A stretch of 64,000 nt of DNA from NCBI GenBank assembly GCA_963716215.1, contig OY970298.1, positions 1,612,001 to 1,676,000 of the forward strand, written 5' to 3'. The notes beneath the pieces are model-generated. The model was given only the letters and a program-made list of their open reading frames with translations. It did not search any database and was not told where the DNA came from. Position numbers and translations under genes: made by a program. Each line of letters starts with the position of its first letter. Positions within the stretch are counted from its first letter, which is position 1. The DNA is from JACVRW01 sp963716215. Its GTDB lineage: Bacteria; Actinomycetota; Thermoleophilia; Solirubrobacterales; Thermoleophilaceae. Positions 1-7,386 of the stretch are shown piece after piece.

Positions 1-660
1 CATCCGGTTGAGCGCCTTCTTCGACCCGGCGTAGGAGCGCGTGGGGCCGGCCGCGAGCCGCTGCAACAGCGTGTCCGCCTCCTCGGCGAGGCGATCGTCC
101 GGGTGCACGAAGTTGACGAGGCCCCAGTCGAGCGCCCGCGCGGCCTCGATCCGCTCGCCCAGCAGCGCCATCTGGAAGGCGCGCGCCTTGCCGACGGCCG
201 TGGGGACGAACAGGGTCGAACCGCCATCGGGCATCAGGCCGATGTTCACGAAGGCCAGCCCGAAGTAGGACGACTCGGCCGCCAGCACCAGGTCGCAGGC
301 AAGCGCCAGCGACGCCCCGATCCCGACCGCCGGGCCGTTGACCGCGGCGATCACCGGCTTCTCGAGGCGGCGCACGCCGGCGATGATCGGGTGGTAGAGC
401 TCGTTCAGCTCCTTGGCCACGTCGGGCATGCCGTCGTCGGCCACGTCGAAGCCGGCCTTGAGGTCGGCACCCGACGAGAAGCCGCGGCCCGCGCCGGTTA
501 TGAGCACGGCGCGGACGGACGGGTCGGCCGCGTCGTCGACGATCGCCTGCTTGAGCTCGCGGCCGAAGCCCACGTGCCACGCGTTGAGCGTCTCCGGCCG
601 GTTGAGGGTGATGCGCGCGGCGCCCCCGTCCTGCTCCCAGATCAAGTGCTCGTAGCTCAT
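1..660 (-). CDS. Enoyl-CoA hydratase/isomerase family protein (3' end beyond window)
   Basis: The first 220 codons read from ATG at 660 to the window edge, so the C-terminus is missing. The crotonase fold is visible: an early LNRPETLNAW segment, the oxyanion-hole region SSGADLKAGF, and NGPAVGIGASLALACD followed by PDGGSTLFVP, where hydratases carry their catalytic acids. It probably hydrates or isomerises an acyl-CoA double bond in the cytoplasm. The exact substrate cannot be told. Its ATG overlaps the TGA of the MocR regulator upstream (ATGA), so the two are translationally coupled. Confidence 0.9.
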   Translation of the reverse strand, partial: MSYEHLIWEQDGGAARITLNRPETLNAWHVGFGRELKQAIVDDAADPSVRAVLITGAGRGFSSGADLKAGFDVADDGMPDVAKELNELYHPIIAGVRRLEKPVIAAVNGPAVGIGASLALACDLVLAAESSYFGLAFVNIGLMPDGGSTLFVPTAVGKARAFQMALLGERIEAARALDWGLVNFVHPDDRLAEEADTLLQRLAAGPTRSYAGSKKALNRM

Positions 661-2078
661 GCGGCGTAGCGTACGGCCGCGGCCAGTTCCGCGACGGCAG
701 CTTCGATGGCGGGCTCGGCGATACGCCCGTAGCCGAGCAGCAGGGCGGGCGGCCCAGGCTCGATGCGGTGCTCCGACAGGCCGGACAGGCCCACCCCGCG
801 TGAGCGCGCGCGAGCGAGCACTGCGCCTTCGTCGGCGGGCTCCGGCAGGTGCACCACCAGGTGCAGCCCGGCCGCTACGCCCGCGGGCCGGCAGCCGGGG
901 AGCAGACGGGCCAGCGCCGCGACGAGTGCGTCGCGGCGAGCGCGGTAGACGGTCCGCGTGCGGCGCAGGTGGCGATCGAGGCCGCCGCGCTCCAGGAAGT
1001 CCGCCAGGGCGAGCTGCTCCACCACCGGCGTGCCGAGGTCGTCGGCGCCCTTGGCGGCCACGACGCCCTCGTCGAGCCACGCCGGCGCTACGAGCCAGCC
1101 GAGCCGCAGCCCCGGCGCGAGCGACTTGCTGACCGAGCCGCCGTAGGCCACCAGCTCGGGGGCCAGGCCCTGGACCGCGCCGACCGGCGCGCGGTCGTAG
1201 CGGTACTCGGCGTCGTAGTCGTCCTCCAGCACGACCGCCCCGGTGCGGGCGGCCCAGTCGATCAGCGCCGCGCGGCGCTCCGGCGCGAGCACCACGCCGA
1301 GCGGGAACTGGTGGGCGGGCGTCGCGAAGGCCGCATCGGGGGCCAGCTCCTCCAGCACGTCGACCCGCAGGCCGTAGCCGTCGACCGGCACGGGCAGGAC
1401 CTCCAGGCCGTTCGACGCGAGCTGTATACGCCCCGGCGTGTTGGACGGGTCCTCCACGCCGATGCGCCGGCGGCCCTGGGCGAGCAGCGCCCGCGCGATC
1501 AGCGCCATGCCCTGGGCCATCCCGGACGTGACCACGACTCGCTCGGGCTCGCAGGCGACGCCGCGGGCCCGGCCGAGGTAGCGGGCCAGCGCCACGCGCA
1601 GCTCCGGCGCGCCGCGCGGGTCGCCATAGTCGAAGCGGGCGTCGGGGGCGTCGCGCAGCCCGCGGCGCAGCGAGGCGAGCCACGCCGCCCGCGGGAACAG
1701 CGACACGTCGGGGCCCCCGGGGCGGAAATCGAAGCGCGGCGGCCGCTCGGCCGCGGTAGCCGCCGGCGTGTGGGGCGCGGGAGAGGCCGCGTCGGAGACG
1801 CGCGTGGGCGCGCCCTGGCGGGCGACGAGATAGCCCTCCGCGCCCAGCTGGGAGTACGCGTCGACCACCACGCCGCGCGACACGCCCAGCTCGCGCGCCA
1901 GCGAGCGCGAGGAGGGCAGCGCCACACCGGGCGCGAGCCGGCCCGAGCGGACCGCCGTGCGCAGCTGCTCCTCGAGCTGGGTGCGCAGGGGCGCGGCGCC
2001 ACGGGCGACGCGCACGAGCAGGTCGAGGTCCCGCGGCCAACTGGTCCGGGTTTCAGCGGTTGAACTGGACCTTCCCAT
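657..2078 (-). CDS. MocR/PdxR-family transcriptional regulator (GntR HTH plus aminotransferase domain)
   Basis: A 473-residue protein with a winged-helix GntR domain at about residues 28-95 (LPSSRSLARELGVSRGVVVD) and a fold-type I aminotransferase-like domain from about 115 to the end. The PLP lysine is K318 in SVSKSLAPG, and EDDYDAEY precedes it. MocR proteins use PLP or an amino compound as effector and regulate a neighbouring gene. Here that is probably the divergent DMT exporter 29 nt away. The start is uncertain. ATG 2078 places repeated AACTGG-type sites inside the first 13 codons, so GTG 2015 (V22) is a possible start that would leave these sites as operators. Confidence 0.9.
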   Translation of the reverse strand: MGRSSSTAETRTSWPRDLDLLVRVARGAAPLRTQLEEQLRTAVRSGRLAPGVALPSSRSLARELGVSRGVVVDAYSQLGAEGYLVARQGAPTRVSDAASPAPHTPAATAAERPPRFDFRPGGPDVSLFPRAAWLASLRRGLRDAPDARFDYGDPRGAPELRVALARYLGRARGVACEPERVVVTSGMAQGMALIARALLAQGRRRIGVEDPSNTPGRIQLASNGLEVLPVPVDGYGLRVDVLEELAPDAAFATPAHQFPLGVVLAPERRAALIDWAARTGAVVLEDDYDAEYRYDRAPVGAVQGLAPELVAYGGSVSKSLAPGLRLGWLVAPAWLDEGVVAAKGADDLGTPVVEQLALADFLERGGLDRHLRRTRTVYRARRDALVAALARLLPGCRPAGVAAGLHLVVHLPEPADEGAVLARARSRGVGLSGLSEHRIEPGPPALLLGYGRIAEPAIEAAVAELAAAVRYAA

Positions 2079-2088
2079 AGAACCAGTG
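2039..2088. promoter_or_regulatory. Candidate MocR operator repeats
   Basis: AACTGGTCC at 2039-2047 and AACTGGACC at 2063-2071 are direct repeats 24 nt apart. A related inverted copy, CACTGGTTC on the minus strand, lies at 2080-2088. Repeated half-sites near the divergent promoter are typical of MocR regulators. Binding is inferred. Confidence 0.45.
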
Positions 2089-2090
2089 CC

Positions 2091-2100
2091 AGCCTACCCT
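2091..2100. promoter_or_regulatory. Bidirectional -10 pair sharing a TA step
   Basis: The decamer AGCCTACCCT gives TACCCT on the plus strand (2095-2100), 7 nt before ATG 2108. It also gives TAGGCT on the minus strand (2096-2091), facing the MocR gene. The two hexamers share TA 2095-2096. The plus-strand spacing predicts a leaderless mRNA. Confidence 0.5.
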
Positions 2101-2107
2101 GCGTGCG

Positions 2108-2995
2108 ATGAGCCCGACGCTGAGAGGTTCCCTGCTCGCCGCCGGCGCGCTGGCGCTGGTCGGCTCGCTGGTGGCCGCCTCAGACCTCGTCGAGGGCTAT
2201 CCGTTCGCCGCCGGGCAGGCGCTGCGCTACACGGCCGCCGGGCTGGCGCTGCTCGTGCTCGCGCGCGGGCGGCTCCCGCGCCTGCAGCCGCGCGAGCTGG
2301 CCGGGCTGGTCGCGCTCTCGGCGACGGGGCTGGTGCTGTTCAACCTGTTCGTGATCGAGGGGGTGCGCGAGACCGACCCGGCCACGATCGGGGTGATCGT
2401 CGGCTGCGTGCCGGTCCTGCTGGCGTTCGCGGGACCGCTGCTCGACCGCCGGCCGCTGAGTGGGCGCGTGATCGTGGCCGCCGTCGTGGTGGCCATCGGC
2501 GCCGCCGGGGTGCAGTGGGCAGGCGGTGGCATCACGGGCCTCGGACTGTTGCTGGCGCTCGGCGCGCTGGGGTGCGAGGCGGCGTTTTCGCTGCTCGCGG
2601 TGCCGCACCTGGAACGGCTGGGGGCGCTGGCGGTGTCAGCCTACGCGTGCCTGTTCGCGGTCCCGATGCTGGCCGTCTGGAGCCTGGTGGCTGACGGCGC
2701 CGCGCTGCCGCTGCCGGACGCGGGGCAGGCCGCCGCGCTGGCCTACCTGGCGCTCGGCGTGACGGTGTTCGGATTCACCTCTTGGTACACGGCCGTCGGC
2801 CTGCTCGGCGTAGAGCGCGCTGGACTCTTCTCCGGCGTGCTGCCGGTGAGCGCGCTGCTGGTGTCGGCCGTGCTCGGCGTGGCCGAGATCACGCCCGAGC
2901 GGCTGCTCGCCGTCGGCGTCGTGGCGGCTGGTGTCACGCTCGGCGTGCGCGCCGTTGGCGGTCGCGCCCCCGAGCCGCTGCCGGTGGCCTCCTAA
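2108..2995 (+). CDS. DMT-superfamily (EamA) transporter
   Basis: A 295-residue, strongly hydrophobic protein with about ten membrane segments in two EamA repeats, the normal size for drug/metabolite transporters. Such proteins usually export amino acids or related metabolites across the cytoplasmic membrane. The substrate is not readable, but divergence from a MocR regulator suggests an amino compound or vitamin B6-related ligand. The ATG is 7 nt after TACCCT, so the transcript is probably leaderless. The TAA stop lies inside the -10 of the next gene. Confidence 0.88.
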   Translation: MSPTLRGSLLAAGALALVGSLVAASDLVEGYPFAAGQALRYTAAGLALLVLARGRLPRLQPRELAGLVALSATGLVLFNLFVIEGVRETDPATIGVIVGCVPVLLAFAGPLLDRRPLSGRVIVAAVVVAIGAAGVQWAGGGITGLGLLLALGALGCEAAFSLLAVPHLERLGALAVSAYACLFAVPMLAVWSLVADGAALPLPDAGQAAALAYLALGVTVFGFTSWYTAVGLLGVERAGLFSGVLPVSALLVSAVLGVAEITPERLLAVGVVAAGVTLGVRAVGGRAPEPLPVAS

Positions 2996-2998
2996 CCT
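2993..2998 (+). promoter_or_regulatory. -10 element overlapping a stop codon
   Basis: TAACCT, whose first three bases are the TAA stop of the transporter, lies 6 nt before GTG 3005. The spacing fits a leaderless promoter for the hydrolase. Confidence 0.45.
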
Positions 2999-3004
2999 GT
3001 CGGT

Positions 3005-3658
3005 GTGCTCCTCGACGTGCTCGACTGGCTCGGCCACTCCGGCTTCCGCATCCGCGCGGGCAGGGCGATCGTCTACATCGATCCCTACCGCGTGCCCGAA
3101 GGGTCACCGCCCGCCGACCTGATCCTGATCACGCACGGCCACTACGACCACTTCTCGCCTCAGGACATCGAGCGGCTGTCGACGAAGGAGACCTGGCTCG
3201 TGGGGCCTCCGGCGGTCGCCGAGCGCGTCAGCGGCCAGGTGCACTCGATCGCCCCCGGCGAGCTGCTCGACGAGGAGCTCGTGCGTGGCGTGCACGTGGC
3301 CGCGGTCGCCGCGTACAACACCTCCAAGCGCGACGCCGACGGCAAGGTCTTCCACCCGCGCGAGGCGGGCTGGGTGGGCTACGAGCTGACCGTCTGGGGC
3401 GAGCGGCTCTACCACTCGGGCGACACCGATGTGATCCCCGAGATGGATGCCGTGACCGGCGTTGACGTGGCACTGCTGCCCGTGAGCGGGATCTACGTGA
3501 TGACCCCGCAGGAGGCCGCGGAGGCGGCCCGGCGCATCCAGCCGCGCGTGGCGGTGCCGATGCACTGGGGCGAGCACATCGGCACGGAGGCCGACGCGCG
3601 GGCGTTCGCCGACAAGGCGACCGTGGACGTGCGGATTCTCGACCGGGTCGCTGTCTAG
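3005..3658 (+). CDS. MBL-fold metal-dependent hydrolase
   Basis: A 217-residue metallo-beta-lactamase-fold protein of the UlaG/UPF0173-like kind. The HxHxDH metal motif is HGHYDH at residues 44-49, followed by YHSGDTD and PMHWGEH, which supply the remaining metal ligands. It is predicted to be a cytoplasmic Zn/Mn hydrolase with unknown substrate. GTG 3005 is the only start compatible with the fold beginning at LDVLDWLGHSG, and a TAACCT hexamer sits 6 nt upstream. Its stop codon overlaps that of the convergent LPxTG gene by 4 nt. Confidence 0.85.
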   Translation: MLLDVLDWLGHSGFRIRAGRAIVYIDPYRVPEGSPPADLILITHGHYDHFSPQDIERLSTKETWLVGPPAVAERVSGQVHSIAPGELLDEELVRGVHVAAVAAYNTSKRDADGKVFHPREAGWVGYELTVWGERLYHSGDTDVIPEMDAVTGVDVALLPVSGIYVMTPQEAAEAARRIQPRVAVPMHWGEHIGTEADARAFADKATVDVRILDRVAV

Positions 3659-4125
3659 GCGGCGCGGCGCGGTCGCAGCGCGAGGCCGGCGACCAGCAGC
3701 GCAAGGCCGGCGCCCGCCAGGGCGCCCAGCTGGAGGCCGGTGAACGGCAGCGAGCCGCCCGGCTCGGCGCCGGTTGCCGCGGGCTCGTCAGGCGTGGTCT
3801 GAGCGGGGGCTGCGGCCGGCGGCTCGGCAGCCGCGGAGGCCGTGACGTCGCGCTCGGGCTGCGGCTCTGCGGGAGCGGGGGTCACCCGGGAGCTCGACAC
3901 GACGGGCGGGGCCGCGCTGATGTCGGACAGCGGTTCATCCACCGCTCCCTCGCCTACGGGTGCCTGGATGCCACCGCCCGGGGTCTGCTCGACCGGCTGC
4001 GCGAGCGTGCCGCCACCGCCGGTGTTGATGTACCACTCGACCGGAGCCTGGGCAGCGGCCGGCGCGGCCAGGATCGACGTGGCCAGCAGCACCGCGGCCA
4101 GGGCAGGGAGGCGCAACGAAGTCAT
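3655..4125 (-). CDS. Small LPxTG-type cell-surface protein
   Basis: A 156-residue secreted protein. Residues 1-26 are a signal peptide ending in APAAAQA. A Pro/Ala/Glu-rich low-complexity stalk fills the middle. The C-terminus has the sortase-type sorting signal LPFTG, a hydrophobic segment and an RPRR tail. Family knowledge says such proteins are cleaved at the motif and linked to the wall or retained in the membrane. No catalytic domain is visible, so it is a spacer or structural surface protein of unknown function. The sortase is not in this window. Confidence 0.8.
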   Translation of the reverse strand: MTSLRLPALAAVLLATSILAAPAAAQAPVEWYINTGGGGTLAQPVEQTPGGGIQAPVGEGAVDEPLSDISAAPPVVSSSRVTPAPAEPQPERDVTASAAAEPPAAAPAQTTPDEPAATGAEPGGSLPFTGLQLGALAGAGLALLVAGLALRPRRAA

Positions 4126-4186
4126 CGCGGATCGCGTTTCGCCGGTGTGGGCCGGGCTCCTCGTTCGTGCAAGCGGTCATGCGGGC

Positions 4187-4192
4187 TATGCT
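4187..4192 (+). promoter_or_regulatory. -10 element for the PAP2 gene
   Basis: TATGCT lies 9 nt upstream of the proposed TTG start at 4202. The same hexamer precedes the genes starting at 33532 and 51206. Confidence 0.45.
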
Positions 4193-4201
4193 CCGCCCGC
4201 T

Positions 4202-5125
4202 TTGTCTGGCCCCCGACGCAAGTCCGCCCGGCGCCGGCTCGCGTGGGGCGCGGTGGCGATCGGCGTCGTCACGCCGCTCCTGCGGCACCGGCTCAAGCTG
4301 CGCCCGCCGGTCGTTTCCGCGCTCTCATGGCCGGCGCCCGCCGCGCTCGCGCTCGCCGAGCCACGCTCGCCGCTGCGCGACGCGGGCATCTGGACGCTCC
4401 AGATGTGGGCCTACTTCGCCCACTTCGACATGCCCGACGACGATCCCGAAGCGCTGATGAAGCGCCTGAAGGTCGAATACCCGATCCGCTTCGACACGGC
4501 GCTCGGCCTCGGCACGGCGCCCACCACCCGGCTGCAACGCGCGCTCGGCCGCGAGGGCCGGGTGGGCCCGCTCGAGTACGGCCTCTCGGCGATCCACTGG
4601 AGCTGGTTCCTCGTGCCGCACGGGACGCTCGCCTACATCCTGCTGCGCCACCGCGAGCACTACCAGCGGTCGGCGGTGCTGATGGCGGCGTGCTTCGACA
4701 TCGGATGCGTGATCTACTGGTTGGTGCCGACCGCGCCGCCGTGGTGGGCCGCCGCCAACGGCAGGATGCCCCCGGTGCGGCGCATCATGGCCGAGGCGGG
4801 CGAGCGCTTCTGGCGACGTCTCTGGCACCCGCTTTACCATTCGTTACAAGGCAACCCGTTCGCAGCAATGCCCTCACTTCATTTCGGTACCTCAGTGATG
4901 GCCGCTCGCATCCTGTCGCAGGTCGGGCCTGGCCAAGCAGCTCTCGGATGGGCCTACGCGCTCACCCTGGGCTTCGGCTTGGTCTACCTGGGCGAGCACT
5001 ACGTGGCCGACCTGCTCGCCGGGCTGGCGCTGGCTGAGGGCATCTGGCGCCTGGCGCCCCATGCCGAGCCGCTGGTGCGCTCGGTGGCCGCCGCCGTGCA
5101 GCGGCTGGAGCCCCGGGCCTCCTGA
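4202..5125 (+). CDS. PAP2-family membrane phosphatase
   Basis: A 307-residue membrane protein from TTG 4202. The open frame extends further upstream, but no hydrophobic or conserved sequence lies there and a TATGCT hexamer supports TTG 4202. PAP2 motifs are PSLHFG (224-229) and GEHYVADLLAG, with His266 and Asp270 as the expected catalytic pair. VPTAPPWW (175-182) resembles the AUR1/inositol-phosphoceramide-type subgroup. It probably dephosphorylates or transfers a lipid phosphate or head group. It overlaps the flippase-like gene (TGATG), which suggests a joint role in envelope lipids. Confidence 0.85.
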   Translation: MSGPRRKSARRRLAWGAVAIGVVTPLLRHRLKLRPPVVSALSWPAPAALALAEPRSPLRDAGIWTLQMWAYFAHFDMPDDDPEALMKRLKVEYPIRFDTALGLGTAPTTRLQRALGREGRVGPLEYGLSAIHWSWFLVPHGTLAYILLRHREHYQRSAVLMAACFDIGCVIYWLVPTAPPWWAAANGRMPPVRRIMAEAGERFWRRLWHPLYHSLQGNPFAAMPSLHFGTSVMAARILSQVGPGQAALGWAYALTLGFGLVYLGEHYVADLLAGLALAEGIWRLAPHAEPLVRSVAAAVQRLEPRAS

Positions 5126-6354
5126 TGCCGACCGAGGAGCGTCGCCTCCGCGCCGAGCGCAAGCGCGAGCTCCGCGCCGAGCAGGCCGACTTCGACACTG
5201 GGTTCGAGGAAGGGGAGGTCGAGGGCTCCGGCGACGACGAGTCGGTCGGCGCGCTCCAGGCGCTGCTCCAGGACCGGCGCAAGCTGGTCGGGGGCGCCGC
5301 GGTGGTCGCGCTGCTGGTCTTCGGCATCTACGTCGTCTTCCCGAAGCTGGTCGGCCTCGACGACGCCGTCAAGAAGCTCGACGACGCGGTCTGGTACTGG
5401 ATCGTGATCGCGATCGGCTTCAACGTGCTGGCGTTCGCGGCCTACACGATGCTGTTCCGCGGGATCCTCGGCGGCACCCACGACGACGCGCTGCACCGCC
5501 GGCTCAACCTCAAGGCCTCCTACCAGATCACGATGGCGGGGCTGGCGGCCACGCGCATCTTCTCGGCCGCGGGCGCCGGCGGGATCGTGCTCACCTACTG
5601 GGCGCTGCGCAAGGCCGGCATGCCGCGGCGGCGCTCGGCCTGCCGGATGGTCGCGTTCATGGTGCTGACCTACGGCGTCTACACGCTCGCTCTGGTGACG
5701 TTCGGGATCCTGCTGCGCACGCACGTGCTCCCCGGCGACGCCCCGTTCGGCGGGACGGTCGTGCCGGCGGCCGTGTCGGCGATCGTGATCGGCGTGTTCC
5801 TGCTGATCGCCCTTATCCCCCAGGACGTGGAGCGCCGTATCCAGCGCTTCGCCGGCGGCTACCGGCGTACGCGCTACCTGACCCGCCTGGCGAAGGGGCC
5901 CGCGACGGTCGCCACCGGGGTGCGCACAGCGATCCACTACGTGCGCCATCCGCGCCGCGGGGCGCTGGCGGTGGGCGGCGCCGTCGGCTTCTGGGCGGCC
6001 AACATCGCCGTGCTCTGGGCGAGCTTCGAGGCGTTCGGCGGCGACGTGCCGTTCGCGGTGCTGGTGCAGGGGTTCTTCGTGGGCATGGCGGCGAACCTGA
6101 TCCCGTCGCCGTTCGGGGGTGTGGGGTCCGTCGACGCTGGCATGATCGGCGCGTTCGTCCTCTTCGGGATCGACGAGTCGACGGTGTTCCCGGCCGTGCT
6201 GACCTACCGGGTGATCGCGTTCTGGCTGCCGATCCCGCCGGGCATCGTGGCCTTCTTCCAGCTGCGCACCACGGTCGCCGGGTGGGAGCGCGAGCGCAAG
6301 GAGGCCTTCGAGCGCGGCGACTATACTTCACAAAGTAAAGTGATGAGTGGATGA
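5125..6354 (+). CDS. Lysylphosphatidylglycerol synthase TM-domain/flippase-like protein (UPF0104)
   Basis: A 409-residue integral membrane protein with a charged cytoplasmic N-terminal region (about residues 1-50, rich in Arg and Glu) and roughly eight membrane segments of the YbhN/UPF0104 type. ASFEAFGG and NLIPSPFGGVGSVDAGM are characteristic of that family. The detached MprF synthase domain is absent, so lipid flipping is the likelier role. Coupled translation with the PAP2 gene supports a lipid-processing pair. Its stop overlaps the ATG of trxB. Confidence 0.85.
   Translation: MPTEERRLRAERKRELRAEQADFDTGFEEGEVEGSGDDESVGALQALLQDRRKLVGGAAVVALLVFGIYVVFPKLVGLDDAVKKLDDAVWYWIVIAIGFNVLAFAAYTMLFRGILGGTHDDALHRRLNLKASYQITMAGLAATRIFSAAGAGGIVLTYWALRKAGMPRRRSACRMVAFMVLTYGVYTLALVTFGILLRTHVLPGDAPFGGTVVPAAVSAIVIGVFLLIALIPQDVERRIQRFAGGYRRTRYLTRLAKGPATVATGVRTAIHYVRHPRRGALAVGGAVGFWAANIAVLWASFEAFGGDVPFAVLVQGFFVGMAANLIPSPFGGVGSVDAGMIGAFVLFGIDESTVFPAVLTYRVIAFWLPIPPGIVAFFQLRTTVAGWERERKEAFERGDYTSQSKVMSG
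6322..6337 (+). promoter_or_regulatory. AT-rich promoter-like island with inverted repeat before trxB
   Basis: TATACT (6322-6327) is a near-consensus -10. It overlaps the inverted repeat TACTT-CACA-AAGTA (6324-6337). No good -35 is visible. The site lies in the last codons of the flippase gene, 23 nt before trxB, and could be a regulated internal promoter. Confidence 0.4.
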
Positions 6355-7373
6355 GCGTGGAGATCAAGGAAACAGAGAACGTCGTCATCATCGGAAGCGG
6401 CCCCGCCGGGTACACGGCCGGGCTCTACACCTCGCGCGCGGACCTGGAGCCGCTGCTGATCGAGGGCTTCGCGTGGGGCGGCCTGCTGCAGCAGACGACC
6501 GACGTGGAGAACTACCCGGGCTACCCCAAGGGCGTGATGGGCCCGGAGATGATGCAGGACCTGCGCGACCAGGCCGAGCGCTTCGGCACGCGCTTCATCA
6601 CCGACGACGCCACCAAGGTCGAGCTGTCCGACCAGCCCGGCGGGATCCACGTGGTCCACGTCGGCGGCCAGGAGATCCGCACTCGCGCCGTCGTGCTCGC
6701 GATGGGCGCAGAGCCGAAGAAGCTCGGCGTGCCCGGCGAGGACGAGCTGGCCGCGCGCGGCGTGTCCTACTGCGCCACCTGCGACGCCGCGTTCTTCCGC
6801 GACCACGACACGATCGTGGTCGGCGGCGGCGACACCGCGATGGAGGACGCCACCTTCCTGTCCAAGTTCGCGGGCAAAGTGGACATCGTCCACCGCCGGC
6901 CGGAGTTCCGCGCCTCGGCGATCATGCTCCAGCGTGCGAAGGACGCCGACAACATCGAGCTGGTCACGCCCTACGTGGTGCAGCGGTTCGAGCCCGGCGA
7001 CAACGGCGCGCTGTCGAAGGCCGTGCTCGAGAACACCGAGGACGGGTCGACCCGGGAGATCGAGATCACCGGAGCGTTCATCGCCATCGGGCACCGCCCC
7101 AACTCGCAGCTCGTGGAGGGTCAGCTGGATCTAGACGATGAGGGCTACGTGCTCGTCGACGGGCGCTCCACGCGCACCAGGCTCCCCGGCGTGTTCGCGG
7201 CCGGGGACCTCACCGATCGCGTCTACCGCCAGGCCGTGACCGCGGCCGGCACCGGCTGTATGGCCGCGCTCGACGCCGAGGCGTACCTGCGCGACACGCC
7301 GATCGACGCCGAAGCCCACTGGGCGCCCGACCCCGTCAAGGTCGAGGCAGCGGCGGAGTCCGCCGCGTCGTAG
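6351..7373 (+). CDS. trxB: Thioredoxin reductase (NADPH)
   Basis: A 340-residue flavoprotein that transfers electrons from NADPH to thioredoxin. The FAD-binding motif is GSGPAG at 15-20, the redox-active disulfide is CATC at 141-144, the NADPH site is GGGDTAMEDA at 158-167, and the second FAD motif is GVFAAGDLTD. The length is normal for the low-molecular-weight type plus a short C-terminal tail. It starts inside the stop of the flippase gene (ATGA). No thioredoxin gene is adjacent. Confidence 0.96.
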   Translation: MSVEIKETENVVIIGSGPAGYTAGLYTSRADLEPLLIEGFAWGGLLQQTTDVENYPGYPKGVMGPEMMQDLRDQAERFGTRFITDDATKVELSDQPGGIHVVHVGGQEIRTRAVVLAMGAEPKKLGVPGEDELAARGVSYCATCDAAFFRDHDTIVVGGGDTAMEDATFLSKFAGKVDIVHRRPEFRASAIMLQRAKDADNIELVTPYVVQRFEPGDNGALSKAVLENTEDGSTREIEITGAFIAIGHRPNSQLVEGQLDLDDEGYVLVDGRSTRTRLPGVFAAGDLTDRVYRQAVTAAGTGCMAALDAEAYLRDTPIDAEAHWAPDPVKVEAAAESAAS

Positions 7374-7376
7374 CCT
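7371..7376 (+). promoter_or_regulatory. -10-like element overlapping the trxB stop codon
   Basis: TAGCCT begins with the TAG stop of trxB and lies 10 nt before GTG 7387. It is the second case in this window of a stop codon forming the start of a -10 hexamer. Confidence 0.35.
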
Positions 7377-7386
7377 CCCGGGCCTG

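Noticed and set aside
849..2063. Plus-strand open frame opposite the MocR gene
   Set aside because: It shows no motifs, and the minus strand encodes a complete regulator.
3842..4201. Upstream extension of the PAP2 open frame
   Set aside because: It is antisense to the LPxTG gene and lacks conserved sequence. TTG 4202 with TATGCT upstream fits better.
6322..6350. TATACT as a leaderless promoter for trxB
   Set aside because: The gap to the ATG is 23 nt, too long for a leaderless transcript. An ordinary short leader remains possible.
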